A DNA stretch of 64,000 nt from the NCBI RefSeq assembly GCF_035046485.1, contig NC_085137.1:441940334-442004333 (forward strand), in the 5' to 3' direction. This DNA is from Aedes albopictus. Lineage: Eukaryota > Arthropoda > Insecta > Diptera > Culicidae. The stretch's first letter is position 1, and each line of letters starts with the position of its first letter. Positions 22,129-33,109 of this stretch are shown one piece after another. The notes under the pieces are model-generated. The model was not told where the DNA came from, did not search any database, and saw only the letters and a list, made by a program, of their open reading frames with translations. A program made the translations under genes and the position numbers.

Positions 22129-22485
22129 TTAATCCCAAACCAATTCCGTCTTCTCATTTTCTGATCTGCGCCTCGACAACTTGAACACTCTCCCAATAAA
22201 GCCTGTGGCCGTGTTCAGTTTCTGTGTGAGAGGGTGAAATGAAAAATAATTTAAAATGCGTCCCGATGCCACAGGTTTTTTGTACCAATCGGTAACGATT
22301 TTCTGCTGCGCTGTGCGTATAAGGCCGTTCGCAATGCTGTTTTATTTTGTATGGCGAGTTTTAAAAATTTTAAAATTCGCAATACAAAATAAAACAGCAT
22401 TGCGAACGGTCTAAGCAACATGTACAGGTACGGCAGCTGATTATTATTTTCCATCTCACACGTAAATTGAATATGTGAGTTAAAC
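22129..22485 (-). pseudogene. PLE reverse transcriptase C-terminal remnant, left arm
   Basis: Minus-strand PLE sequence begins near 22485 at a segment that corresponds to IQFTCEIENNNQLPYLDM in the right arm; the codon for Asp is changed to Tyr here (LPYLYM). It is then broken by an 85-bp palindrome and continues in another frame through TDWYKKPVASGRILNY-type sequence typical of PLEs. The palm motifs are missing because this arm is truncated more deeply than the right one. Confidence 0.75.
22325..22409. repeat. 85-bp palindrome in the left PLE arm
   Basis: CCGTTCGCAATGCTGTTTTA at the left pairs with the complement of AAAACAGCATTGCGAACGG at the right. The arms are about 42 bp with very few mismatches and essentially no loop. 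The equivalent palindrome lies at 25790-25874. Confidence 0.9.
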
Positions 22486-22489
22486 CCAT

Positions 22490-25400
22490 TTCATTTATTT
22501 AGTTCACATCAAATTCATGATAATACTGAATCAACAATTTGCCGCCATAATACTCGATTTGCAGCTGCAGCTCTCCAACGTCGGTCACGCCCAACACTCG
22601 CTAGATCACGCTCCACCTGGTCCGCCCATCGTGCTCTCTGCGCTCCACGCCTTCTTGTACCAACCGGATGGTTAGCAAACACCAACTTTGCAGGGTTGTT
22701 GTCCGGCATTCTTGCAACATGCCCTGCCCACCGTATCCTTCCAGCTTTGGCCACTTTCTGGATACTGTGTTCGCCGTAAAGTGCAGCGAGCTCGTGGTTC
22801 ATCCTTCTCCGCCACACACCGTTCTCCTGCACACCGCCGAAGATCGTCCTTAGCACCCGTCGCTCGAAAACTCCGAGTGCTTGCAGGTCCTCCTCGGGCA
22901 TCGTCCATGTCTCGTGTCCGTAGGGAACCACCGGTCTTATTAACGTCTTGTACATGGTACATTTGGTGCGGAGGTGAATCTTTTTTGACCGCAGTTTCTT
23001 CTGGAGCCCATAGTAGGCACGACTTCCACTGATGATGCGCCTTCGTATTTCACGGCTCACGTTATTGTCAGCCGTTAGCAAGGAACCGAGGTAGACGAAT
23101 TCTTCTACCATTTCGAAAGTATCCCCGTCTATCGTAACATTGCTACCAAGGCTTGTCCTGTCTCGCTCAGTCCCACCTACCAGCATGTACTTTGTCTTAG
23201 CCGCTTTCACCATCAGTCCGACCTTTGCTGCTTCACGTTTCAGGCGGGTGTACTGTTCTGCCACCGTTCCAAATGTTCTGGCAATAATATCCATGTCATC
23301 CGCAAAACAGACAAATTGGCTGGATTTCTTGAAGATCGTACCCCGGCTGTTGAACCCGGCTCGTCGCATAACACCTTCCAGGGCGATGTTGAATAGTAGG
23401 CAGGAAAGTCCATCACCTTGTCGTAGTCCCCGTCGAGATTCAAATGAACTGGATAATTCACCCGAAATCCTTACGCTGTTCTGCGCACCGTCAGTCGTTG
23501 CTCTTATCAGTCTGGTAAGCTTCCCGGGAAAGCTGTTCTCATCCATGATTTTCCATAGCTCTGTGCGGTCGATACTGTCGTATGCCGCTTTGAAGTCGAT
23601 GAACAGGTGATGCGTAGGGACCTGGTATTCACGGCATTTCTGGAGGATTTGCCGTACGGTGAAGATCTGGTCCGTTGTCGACCGTCCGTCGATGAAACCG
23701 GCTTGATAACTTCCCACGAACTCATTTACTTTAGGTGAAAGACGACGGAAGATGATCTGGGATAGCACTTTGTAGGCGGCATTCAAAACGGTGATCGCTC
23801 GAAAGTTCTCACACATTAATTTGTCGCCTTTCTTGTGGATGGGACAGATTATCCCTTCCTTCCACTCCTCCGGTAGCTGTTCAGTTTCCCAGATCTTGAC
23901 TACTAACTGGTGCAGACAGGTGGCCAACTTTTCCGGGCCCATCTTGATGAGTTCTGCTGCGATACCGTCCTTACCAGCCGCTTTGTTGTTTTTGAGCTGG
24001 TGGATGGCATCCTTAACTTCCCTCAGCGTGGGAGTTGGTTCGTTCCCGTCCTCTGCTGCACCAACATAGTCATTTCCTCCGCTGCCTTGGTCCTCCGTGC
24101 CTACATTCTCTTCGCCATTCAGGTGCTCGTCGAAGTGCTACTTCCATCTTTCGATCACCTCACGTTTGTCCGTCAGGAGGCTCCCTTCCTTATCCCTGCA
24201 TATTTCGGCTTGCGGCACGTAGCCTTTGCGGGATGCGTTGAGCTTCTGGTAGAACTTGCGTGTTTCCTGTGAACGGCACAGCAGTTCCATTTCCTTGCAC
24301 TCCACTTCTTCCAGGCGGCGCTTTTTCTCCCGGAAGAGACGGGTCTGCTGCTTCTGCTTCTGTCTGTATCGCTCCACATTCTGTCGGGTTCCATGCTGCA
24401 GCATTACCGCCCGCGCTGCATCCTTCTCCTCCAGAACCGCTCTGCACTCCTCGTCGAACCAATCGTTTCGTCGACTCCGTTCTGCGTACCCGATAGTGCT
24501 CTCGGCTGCGTTGTTGATGGCTGCTTTCACTGTACTCCAGCAGTCCTCTAGAGGGGCCACATCGAGCACACCCTCGTCCGGCAACGCTGCCTCGAGATTC
24601 TGCGCGTATGCGGTGGCGACATCCGGTTGCTTCAGCCGCTCTAGATCGTACCGGGGCGGCCGCCGGTAATGTACATTGTTAATAACGGAGAGTTTTGGGC
24701 GCAGTTTAACCATCACCAGGTAGTGATCGGAGTCGATATTAGCGCCACGATAGGTCCTGACGTCGATAATGTCGGAGATGTGCCGTCCATCAATCAGAAC
24801 GTGGTCGATTTGCGATTCCGTTTGTTGTGGTGATCTCCAGGTGTAACGATACGGGAGGCTGTGCTGGAAGAAGGTGCTACGAATGGCCATGTTCTTGGAG
24901 GCGGCGAAATCGATGAGGCGTAGGCCATTTTCGTTCGTCAGTTGGTGGGCGCTGAACTTTCCAATCGTCGGTCTGAATTCCTCCTCCTGGCCTACCTGAG
25001 CGTTTAGATCCCCTATGATGATCTTGACGTCGTGGTTTGGGCAGCGGTCGTACTCGCGTTCGAGCTGCGCGTAAAATGCGTCTTTGTCATCATCAGTGCT
25101 TCCGGAGTGAGGGCTGTGCACGTTTATTATGCTAATGTTGAAGAATCGGCCCTTGATCCTCAACCTGCACATTCTTTCGTCGATCGGCCACCAACCGATC
25201 ACGCGCTTCTGCATGTCGCCCATCACTATAAAAGCTGTTCCCAGCTCACGTGTGTTGCCGCAACTCTGGTAGATGGTATGATTACCTCTAAACGTTCGCA
25301 CCATAGATCCTGTCCAACACACCTCCTGCAGCGCTACGATTCCGAACCCGCGGTCCTTCAGTATATCGGCGAGTATGCGGGTGCTCCCGATAAAGTTGAG

Positions 25401-25505
25401 AGATCTGCAGTTCCACGTACCGAGCTTCCAATCGCAAGTCCCTTTTCGTCGCTGTGGTCGTCGCCATTGGTATCGGTTCGCATTCTTCTCTTGTTGATTT
25501 TCCGG
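22490..25505 (-). mobile_element. RTE-type non-LTR retrotransposon, nearly intact body
   Basis: The copy lies on the minus strand between the two PLE arms. Its 3' end at about 22490 reads AACTAAATAAATGAAAT on the minus strand, a short A/T-rich tail as RTE elements often have. The 5' end at about 25505 lacks the 5' region present in the copy at 17085-17540, so it is 5'-truncated. Junctions are placed to within about 15 bp. Confidence 0.85.
22515..25505 (-). pseudogene. RTE endonuclease-reverse transcriptase, one nonsense codon
   Basis: A single reading frame of about 995 codons encodes an APE-type endonuclease followed by reverse transcriptase. It is interrupted only by a TAG at 24140-24138, where relatives in this window have CAG (Gln). 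Endonuclease motifs are present: KLGTWNCRSL near 25420, ALQEVCWTG near 25330, GDLNAQVG near 25010 and SDHYLV near 24730. The RT has GSYQAGFIDGRSTTDQIF near 23710, GLRQGDGLSCLLFNIALEG near 23425, and the catalytic FADD near 23306. A C-terminal RIRWAGHVARMPDNN segment (near 22730) is typical of this family. The open frame reads on about 40 codons upstream into antisense PLE sequence; those residues do not belong to the element. The start codon is missing with the truncated 5' end. Confidence 0.9.
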
Positions 25506-25509
25506 TGCT

Positions 25510-26070
25510 AGTCTATTTCTACCGTCAAAAGTCGGGAACGGCAATGGGCAATCCGTTGTCACCGGCTCTTGCGGATTTAGTGATGGAAACATTACTAGAT
25601 CATATGCTTGGGGGGATCGACATTCCCATTCCATTTTTAAAGAAGTACGTCGACGATTTGGTCACCGCTCTCCCAATCGACAAGATTGAATATGTGAGAA
25701 ATGCACTCAACGGGTTCAACTCACATATTCAATTTACGTGTGAGATAGAAAATAATAATCAGCTGCCGTACCTGGACATGTTGCTTAGACCGTTCGCAAT
25801 GCTGTATTATTTTGTATTGCGAGTTTTAAAATTTTTAAAACTCGCCATACAAAATAAAACAGCATTGCGAACGGCCTTATACGCACAGCGCAGCAGAAAA
25901 TCGTTACCGATTGGTACAAAAAACCTGTGGCATCGGGACGCATTTTAAATTATTTTTCATTTCACCCTCTCACACAGAAACTGAACACGGCCACAGGCTT
26001 TATTGGGAGAGTGTTCAAGTTGTCGAGGCGCAGATCAGAAAATGAGAAGACGGAATTGGTTTGGGATTAA
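25510..26070 (+). pseudogene. PLE reverse transcriptase, partial, right arm
   Basis: The frame carries QKSGTAMGNPLSPALADLVM (near 25525) and FLKKYVDDLVTALP (near 25635). The latter includes the catalytic YVDD-type box, and LPYLDM follows. This is the palm of a PLE reverse transcriptase. It is truncated upstream at the RTE junction, so fingers and N-terminus are missing. After LPYLDM the 85-bp palindrome (25790-25874) throws the frame, and the proper PLE sequence resumes in another frame at about 25911 until the in-frame TAA before the GIY-YIG region. Confidence 0.85.
25790..25874. repeat. 85-bp palindrome in the right PLE arm
   Basis: It matches the left-arm palindrome in position and length. 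CCGTTCGCAATGCTG at the start pairs with CAGCATTGCGAACGG at the end. It lies inside the former coding sequence and disrupts it. Confidence 0.9.
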
Positions 26071-26742
26071 TTGCTTAACAACAACTATCCAAGTTCATTG
26101 ATAAATCGGTTGATAAACCTGATATATCGGTATATCGATATATACAAGAACACCAACACAGAAGAGAACAACAGCAATACAAATCCCGAACCTAAAGTAT
26201 ATCGGTCTCTCCACCATGTAGAAATGCTCACACCGGCTCTCGCAAAAGTTATAAGCAGAAATTTTCCCAATGTTCAATTGGGCTTCAAATGCGTCAAAAC
26301 CAACAGACTGTTGTTTTCGAAGCTTAAAGATGCAACGCCGCAGCTGGAGAAAAGAAATGTTATTTATCGCATTCCTTGCTCCGACTGCGACTGTGCATAC
26401 ATTGGGCTGACGACGCAGCAGTTGAAAAACCGTCTCTCTGGGCATCGGTCTCTCATGAAGCGATACACAGATTTGAAATCTTCCGACCCGAATAGAGCGA
26501 CGGAGAGGGAGGGAGAATTCAAAAAGACGGCGCTGATGGTCCACGTGATTGAGTGCGAGCACCAATTCGATTTACCTGGAACAAAAATTCTTGACCAGGA
26601 CAATCGTTTGAACGCACTTCAGATCCTTGAAATGTGTCACATTTTTTGTGACAACAAAACGGTTAACTATAGAACCGACACAAGCAATCTGAGTGTTGTT
26701 TACTCGGGTCTTCTGCACTCAATCACGCACGGAGAGAGATAG
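26071..26742 (+). pseudogene. Penelope-like element GIY-YIG endonuclease domain, right arm
   Basis: The 223-residue frame equals the left-arm frame at 21457-22128, with the same GIY-YIG signature (VIYRIPCSDCDCAYIG at about residues 96-111), LKNRLSGH and a terminal VHVIECEH. It follows an in-frame TAA just upstream, present in both arms. The domain is complete to its natural end, so the 3' half of the PLE is preserved although the gene is broken. The 3' untranslated part runs to about 27195. Confidence 0.88.
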
Positions 26743-27195
26743 CAGAACATCGTCAAAGCACGCTGTGATGCTCTGTTTCTGTTAATGTCTTTTCTGTTCC
26801 ATCGTTTCGTTTTGACGTCTCCACTCACAGACATTTTGATTCAAACCTGTTTAGATGTGCCTTGGTGAAAGCTGTGTAAGTTTGTGCTCCGTTCAAAGTT
26901 TTGTTAATTAAAAATGAATCAAGTCATTAGGTCCGAAATTTATATGTGTGATTATAATTTCAGTGTAATATTGTCAACCGTTCAAATTGTCCATGTTCAA
27001 ACCCACTTGACCTAAAAACAACCTTTAATGTGAGTAATTTTATGTTTTATGTAACAAATGACTTGACTACTCAAACTTTGTATGTAAATTGTAGTTTGCC
27101 CTGAAGATGAGTGAATAAACGCTCGAAACGTCGGCTATAATTAAACCGTTGTTTTATAAGTAACCCGATGACCGAAAACGCGCCTGTAATTGCCA

Positions 27196-28170
27196 ATTAA
27201 ATTCTGGAGGAATTCCTGAAAGAATTCCAAGAGGAACTTCTGAAAAAATTCTACAATGTGTTCTTGGGGGAATCCTTGGTGGAATTATTAAAATAGACCC
27301 TAGAGTTGTTCCTAAAAGAAACACAGAAGAAATTCCCGGGAATTCCTGAAGAAAATCCCATGAGGAATTTCGGAAGCAACCCGGAAGCGTTCTTAACAAA
27401 TTCATGGGAGAGTTTCTGTTGGAAAAAAATACGAAGGAATCCATTTTTGGACGAATTATTGTTGTAATCTTTGTATGGACTCCCAAAAGGATGTATTGTA
27501 CAATGTTTTAAAGAACTCCTGGATTTATTTTTTAGTCAATCTCTGGTAAAATTTCCTGTGAGGGTTTCTGAAAAGATATTCCTACTGAAATAATTCGGAT
27601 TATTCCAGATTGAATTATTGGAGGAATCTCTAGTGGAGTTCTTGAAGGAATATATGGACTAATCTCTGAAGGAACACTTGCAAACACCTGAAAGAATTTC
27701 TGTTGACGTTCCCTTGGGAATCCCTGGAGAAATTCCTGGAGGAACCCTCGAAAAAAGTACTGGAACAATCACTGGAGGAACCTCTATAGATATCCCAGGA
27801 GAAATTCCCGGAGAAATGTCTAGTGAAACCCATAGAGGAATTCCTAAAAAAAATATCTGGAGCAATCCATGACGGAACCACTGAAGGAAGCTATGGCAAA
27901 TTCCAGGAGGAATTCGTCGATGCATCCTTGCAGAAGTATATACGAAAATTTCTGAAGAAATCATAGGAGGAATTCTAGAAGCATTTCTTGTAACAAAGCC
28001 CGAAACAATCAGTATCGGAACCTTGCAAGATGCCCATGGGAGAATTCACGAAGGAGAAACTCCTGAAGAAGTCCCTTGTGGAATTTCTGAAAGAATCCCT
28101 GAAGAAATTCCTTCATAAATTCATGAAGGGATTTCTAAAGGTGTTCTTGAGAGGATTCGTAAAGATATCT
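27196..28170. repeat. degenerate GGAGGAATTCCTG repeat block, right half
   Basis: This continues the block at 19698-20809, with units like TTCCTGGAGGAACCCTCG and GAGGAATTCTAGAAG. Proline- and isoleucine-rich frames at 27154-27964 are repeat products. Confidence 0.85.
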
Positions 28171-28597
28171 CAGGTTTTTTGCTCTTAGAATGTCGTTTGT
28201 TTGAATTGAATACTAGAGAAAATTCATGAAGCAGTAGCCCATAACCGCACTCTATAGCAGCATATGGTTCTACAAAGTCCTTCTTTTTCCCTATAGCAAC
28301 CGTTTCCGGAATATCTGGAAAATTTGGCATGCTGTTTTTGTATTCCATAAATAAACATAACAAAATTTAACCGTTCAACCAAGCATGTTATATGATAAAA
28401 TTCTATTTTAAACTTGAAGTGGTTCTCTTGAAGAAATATTTGGCGTATTTCCTGTAGTTATCGAGTAAAAGATGTTTGATAATTGTGGATAAAAACCTTA
28501 ATTATTAGAATAGTTTATTTTTTGAGATTTTTTTTTGTACTCTGAGTTATTGTTTTTTTAGTTGGCTCGATTTAGAAGAATAAATCTGGCGGCCAGT
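28171..28597. other. AT-rich spacer, nothing recognised
   Basis: No gene, RNA or repeat terminus was recognised. Confidence 0.4.
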
Positions 28598-28655
28598 GGG
28601 GGGGGGGGGGGCACGGCCCCCCTGTCCCCCTCTGGCTACGCCCATGCTTAACACC
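28598..28655 (-). repeat. G14 run and CATGGGCGTAGCCAG-type transposon terminus
   Basis: Fourteen consecutive G (28598-28611) are followed by GCACGG and C-runs. The minus strand then reads CATGGGCGTAGCCAGAGGGG, a terminus common to DNA-transposon-derived repeats in insects as I remember it. The other end was not found. Confidence 0.5.
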
Positions 28656-28789
28656 AAACCTCACCCGTTGAGTTATTTTACAAAATATGAGGTATATCTA
28701 CAAAATAAGTTATTTTCAATACCTGGGTAATCGACCAATACCTTGTCTTGGTATGATACCTGACTTTAGTATGCTGCAGTTATGTTTCG

Positions 28790-29245
28790 GTTATTCGTTC
28801 CTGCTTGGGCGGGCTAAGTAACAGGTGGTTTCCCATATTTGGGCAGTACAAGCAATCTTTGTCGTTTCCATCTCTCCGGAAAATTATCTTTGTCCAGGCA
28901 CATTTGCCTAGCCATTCTGAACATATGTATCAGGGTAAGCCTCGATGCCATACCATCTGAAACCGGTGCCTTGTTTACCTTGAGTTCTTGAGTTCACTGG
29001 GGCAGCCTGGCTTTGGCTGATTTGACCGTTTTGTTTCTTGGCGTAGTAGAAGTGTTTCCAAGATCCTATGCAGAATTTAGGGGAACCACCCCGAGATTGC
29101 CGACAAGCCTTCCGTCTTGATCATGATTACCCTGTAGACTACACCCTAGAGATCCATGTTGGCAGAAAACACCGAAGCACGTCTTTTTATGAGCCTTAAT
29201 CGCTTTGTTCAGTGTCAGTTCAATCCAGAAATACCCTTTCTGGAC
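28790..29245 (-). pseudogene. R1/LOA-like non-LTR retrotransposon fragment
   Basis: On the minus strand, with breaks, a linker-type segment (AIKAHKKTCF, near 29200) leads into MARQMCLDKDNFPERWKRQR and then LLVLPKYGKPPV (near 28840). This matches the start of the reverse transcriptase in R1/LOA-type elements, where a W(K/R)-x-Q-(R/K)-L-V-LLPK-x-GKP pattern is usual. The palm is absent: the fragment stops where the YRPI segment would follow. It is a dead relic truncated at both ends. Confidence 0.7.
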
Positions 29246-29595
29246 CATTGTCTAATGGATGGAAACTGCCGAATTAATTCCTGCATGAACTTTTGAGCAT
29301 GATCGTTCATAATTTACCACTGATCTAATTCGGCTGTGCTTGAGCAACGCTCATCAAACGTTCCGCAATGCAATGCAATGTTCGTCAGTCATGCATGGAC
29401 TGAGATTCGCACGGATTTGCAGATAATTCTAAGCACACATTCCACACACTACCACATGGCGACCATTGTTCTTGGCACATCATTAGTCGCAAACGACGGT
29501 CCACACAGTGGCACCCCCGTGAGTGGCGTGTTTCAAACGATCCAAATGACCCCAATATTGATTCTTTTCCTTTCCATTCTGGAGCCGCAACGTTA

Positions 29596-29930
29596 CACCC
29601 AATCCTTTTCTCCGTAGCACGTGGAACGGACGTTGATGGCGCAATCCGTACGAATTTTCCCTCCATCATCGTAATCAACTTTCCAGCCAAACTGAAAATC
29701 CCTCGTAGGAGGTGGTCGTCGCCGCAACTGCTGGCTGCTGGCTGTGTTGTTGCGATAGGCCGCCTGGAGATGGGATTTTGTGTGATTCGGGATTTGAATT
29801 TCCGGGAAGGTCACTTCACAATCCATCGAGCCGCACCAGACAGAGAGGTATCTAGTCTTCGCATCACACCACACTGCGCCGTACGAAATGGGCAGCGGAA
29901 AATGCTTATTAGGAGCCCCGTCAGATTTCA
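29596..29930 (-). CDS. possible host exon, cysteine-containing (unrecognised)
   Basis: The minus strand has an open frame of about 111 codons, without an ATG, preceded by a good 3' splice-site sequence: CCCATCTTCCACCCACTCAG ending at about 29931. It ends just before a stop with possible GT donors (GATTGG/GTGTAA, about 29600). The peptide has six Cys and many Trp, Tyr and Asp, with segments YGAVWCDAKTRYLSVWCGSM, FGWKVDYDDGGKIRTDC and INVRSTCYGEKDW. This composition is unlike the repeat-derived frames around it and could be an extracellular domain. I do not recognise the family. It may still be chance. Confidence 0.3.
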
Positions 29931-31679
29931 CACATCTGAGTGGGTGGAAGATGGGTGGTCCAAGTTGGTTGGAAGGATGGGAAACCCGTTTTTGCTCGTT
30001 GTTGGCCAGATATGGTTGAGGTTTGCTTTACTGGTTGGCACGTTTCGGTTCGTCCATAGAGTGTAGGATTATAAATTGAGCAATCAGGAAAATGCGACCA
30101 TTTGCGAAAACTATCTAAATGTTTCGTAGCTTGCAAAATTCGGTTCGTGAGATACACTATTTTCTGTGAGTTCGCTTTTCATCTGGATTATGTTCATACG
30201 CAAGTTTATATGTTCAAATATATTTGTTTGAATGTGCGTACTTTCTCTTAACTCCAAGAGAGTCAGTTACACTCAAACCTCTATCAACTGCTACAACTTT
30301 TGATGTACAATCGTGCAGTTTTTGAATTCGTGTTCCAACAATTTTAAGAAAAATAGTTTAGGAGTCATAGCTGCGAAAATCTTGTTTTACACAAGTAAAA
30401 ATGAGAATCCTCCGAAGATCTACTAATTTCGGCAGTCTTAGGGAATTAAAGCGAAAAATTTGGATTTTTCCTAACGTTTCAACTTGTATTTGAGTCTTCT
30501 TCATGGGTTATCGATAGTGTACATATTTTTGATTCCATCTAATGAGGAATTGGCATAGCTAAGTTGGAATATCTGTAATGATAGATTATTTTTCGTCTGA
30601 TGTGGCGGGAATTAGCGCATATGATGAAGTAAATTTCTACCCTAACAGAAAAGTGGAATGTAGGTAGCCGATCGAGAGGCGGGACGAGTGACCGCAGTCA
30701 AATGGAGTTTAAATTACCCACTAGCGAGGTCAACATTTCCAGGAATACTGAACTAATGATCTGCTAGCACTGCATTGGCAATTTCCATGTAGAAATGAAT
30801 CCATTGGCGGCTGCCTCAGTACCAAGAACTGTAGTTTCATCGTGATCGTTCGATCTTTCATCTCTATGGTAGCAGTAATGGCACTTCTTATCTTCTATAT
30901 GGATGGTCCGATGCCCGCAATATTGGCAGCTAGTGATTCTTCGCCACCGGTTTGAAATGAAATTCGACATCAATGTCGAGCTCGTGCAGCTTAAGTCAAT
31001 AAGCAATAAAAGTCAACCGATATTAACATAGACTGTAATACCTATAACCCTAGCTTACGTTGATTTATCAGTCACTGAGTGACCTTACCTGATCCGGCTA
31101 CCTGCTGCACTAACGTCGATTAGAGTCAGCATAATCTAAAATACAGTATTTTCCCACCTCCCAGCAGGGAAACGATACCTATTTGTCTTATACCAAGCGA
31201 GATACCTACCAACTGCTCGGGAAACAATCTCACGTTCACCATTCAACCAGGATTGATTCAGCCCCACGTGCGTGTGTTTGTTCAATGCTAGAAGTACAAT
31301 CTGCAACCCAACAACGTCCGCAAGTTTACCCCCTCTCCGGATGCCACCGCACCGGTGTTTGTGAATTCTGCACAACTTCATTGTAAATCAGTATTTTTCC
31401 CAGTGATGTGTTAATCGCTTCTCTACAATGGCTATTCCATCCTCTGCTAACCCACAATGTTCACTTTAGCAGAGAGTAATCGAGAACTGCGGGTGGTGAA
31501 TGGCAACTTCAACAATAACGCAGCAAAGTTTTATCGAAATTGCTCAGCAGCAAGCACACACGTCCTGGACGCTGCGCTGGTGTGCTATCCAACAAACTGG
31601 GTGTTCTTTTTCATTGAATGTAACACACAAATGTCCAACTGTGGTTTGATGGTAAAAAGTCAAAAACAATAGATCGACT
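29931..31679. other. mixed spacer, no gene recognised
   Basis: AT-rich stretches alternate with probably low-copy sequence. Frames of 60-98 codons at 29770-30066 (+), 30764-31006 (-), 31136-31381 (-) and 31183-31386 (+) overlap antiparallel or lack family features. Confidence 0.4.
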
Positions 31680-31800
31680 GCGCAAACCGTCGAAGTTTGC
31701 AACAGAACGTCGAACAATAAAGGGTCGATACATTGAATCCGAAAGACAAAAGGTCGAAAGACGAATGGTCGAAAATGGAAATGGTCGAAACCTCAATTTT
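31680..31800. repeat. GGTCGAAA short interspersed motif cluster
   Basis: Six or more copies of GTCGAA in about 110 bp, for example AAAGGTCGAAAGACGAATGG and AATGGTCGAAA. The spacing is irregular, about 10-20 bp. Confidence 0.6.
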
Positions 31801-32328
31801 AAACAAACATAAAATTCATTTGACTTTTCGTCCTAACACTCATAACACTGGTGAATGTGCAGCTTTGTACGGAAGTGGATGCAATGCGGGAATAACATAT
31901 CCACTACACACCGTCCGTTACCCGTAATGCACGGGTAACCCCTCTTTCAAGTCTCCTCATCATCATCGCCCGTAAAAGTTTGCCTCAGTCAGTCTGCTTG
32001 TAGCGATCGAACGGGTAAACTTCACATCCTTTCCAATTGTGGGCCAACCTTTCCTGCCTATTCACTTATCAAAAACACACTTTTTCCGAGACTCCCGCCG
32101 CAGTTGGTTCTGCAGAACCAAGCGTCGAGTTGAAGCTACTGAATGGTACTGCGGTAAATGGCACATTCGGCCACCATCACATAGCATTTGACCTTAGCAT
32201 AAGGTTACCAGATGTTCCGGAACTGTTGCGCGGGTAGGCGTAATATAATAAATTGACAATACGATAATACTTACGGTATCTGTTCGGCAGAATCAGTTCA
32301 CTGGATGTGACAATTATCAGAGTACTGC
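31801..32328. other. spacer, nothing recognised
   Basis: No gene is seen. GTTACCCGTAATGCACGGGTAACC (31917-31940) is a small perfect-ended hairpin with arms GTTACCCGT and ACGGGTAAC. Confidence 0.4.
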
Positions 32329-32855
32329 CACAGAGAACAGACGAACATGCTCGAACAAAATTGCTTGAAAATCTTGTGTAAAGAAAAAACAAGCTCAGTA
32401 GCGACATCGACGGTGACTAACCCACTCAAAAACTTGTTTCGACACCATGATGGCGCTTTCTGAAGAAATATTTCACTAGCGCACCTTAAAATTCTCCTAC
32501 TCAGATTCTGAGCTGTATTTGCTTAAACAACAAGATGTGTATGATTATTTCACTAACCCAGCAACAAAATTTGAGCAACCTTTTGATAATTAGTTTCATT
32601 ATTTTTGATAAGGAACAAATTTAACAAGAATTCAATTATTGTTTTCCAAGTAAAACCAACACAATCTTTAGGTGGAACTATACTAGGGTGCACACTTGGT
32701 GACACTAGCGCCAAAAGGTAAAACAACGGCAAATTTGTACCCCGATTCGAAATTTGACAGCGCCGCGTAATGGCCACATTCCCAGTTATTTCAAAACAAC
32801 CGTTGCAATGCTTTACACAATAGCACTACATGAGCTTGGACGTCTGTTCTCTGTG
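32329..32855 (-). mobile_element. 527-bp TIR element (MITE), copy 2
   Basis: This is the inverted counterpart of the element at 4213-4739. It has the same CACAGAGAACAGACG ends and the same length, with the direct repeat GTACTGC at 32322-32328 and 32856-32862. The different 7-bp duplications show two independent insertions of one family and rule out a segmental inversion. The shared 74-codon frame (32553-32777) is not a known transposase. Confidence 0.9.
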
Positions 32856-32862
32856 GTACTGC

Positions 32863-33109
32863 TATATCAAGTGACTATTTCATTCAACTTCCGCGACTAA
32901 GTTCTTGATTGTACCATCCTTCTGCGCTTAACTGTAACAGCTAAGTATTATATGTGTGACGGGTAGCAAATAAGCGTAGCTTTTTAAGACTTTTTGGGCC
33001 CCTATGAAGTTGATCAGAACCTTACTTTCGTAAGGGAAAATTCACGTGTCATGTCTCGAGCAAGTGTGCTTGTCAACAACACAATCGTCTTTGTAACCGA
33101 CAAGATCGC
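32863..33109. other. spacer, nothing recognised
   Basis: Short AT-rich stretch without features. Confidence 0.4.

Larger units (their letters stand above)
20810..27195. mobile_element. 6.4-kb inverted Penelope-like composite with an RTE in the middle
   Basis: The outer arms are inverted copies of a Penelope-like element (PLE): left arm (-) at about 20831-22485, right arm (+) at about 25510-27195. An RTE copy (-) occupies about 22490-25505. Excluding one MITE, the arms pair over about 1.48 kb with near-identical sequence. The 14-bp direct repeat ATTAAATTCTGGAG sits at 20796-20809 and 27196-27209, which fits one target-site duplication for the whole unit. The left end has 30 extra bases (20810-20839) not seen at the right. 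PLE insertions with inverted partial copies are known. The RTE could have inserted later, but I find no clear duplication at its own junctions. Confidence 0.8.

Noticed and set aside
25506..25634. N-terminal extension of the RTE endonuclease frame
   Set aside because: Those codons are the antisense of the PLE reverse transcriptase and lie beyond the RTE junction.
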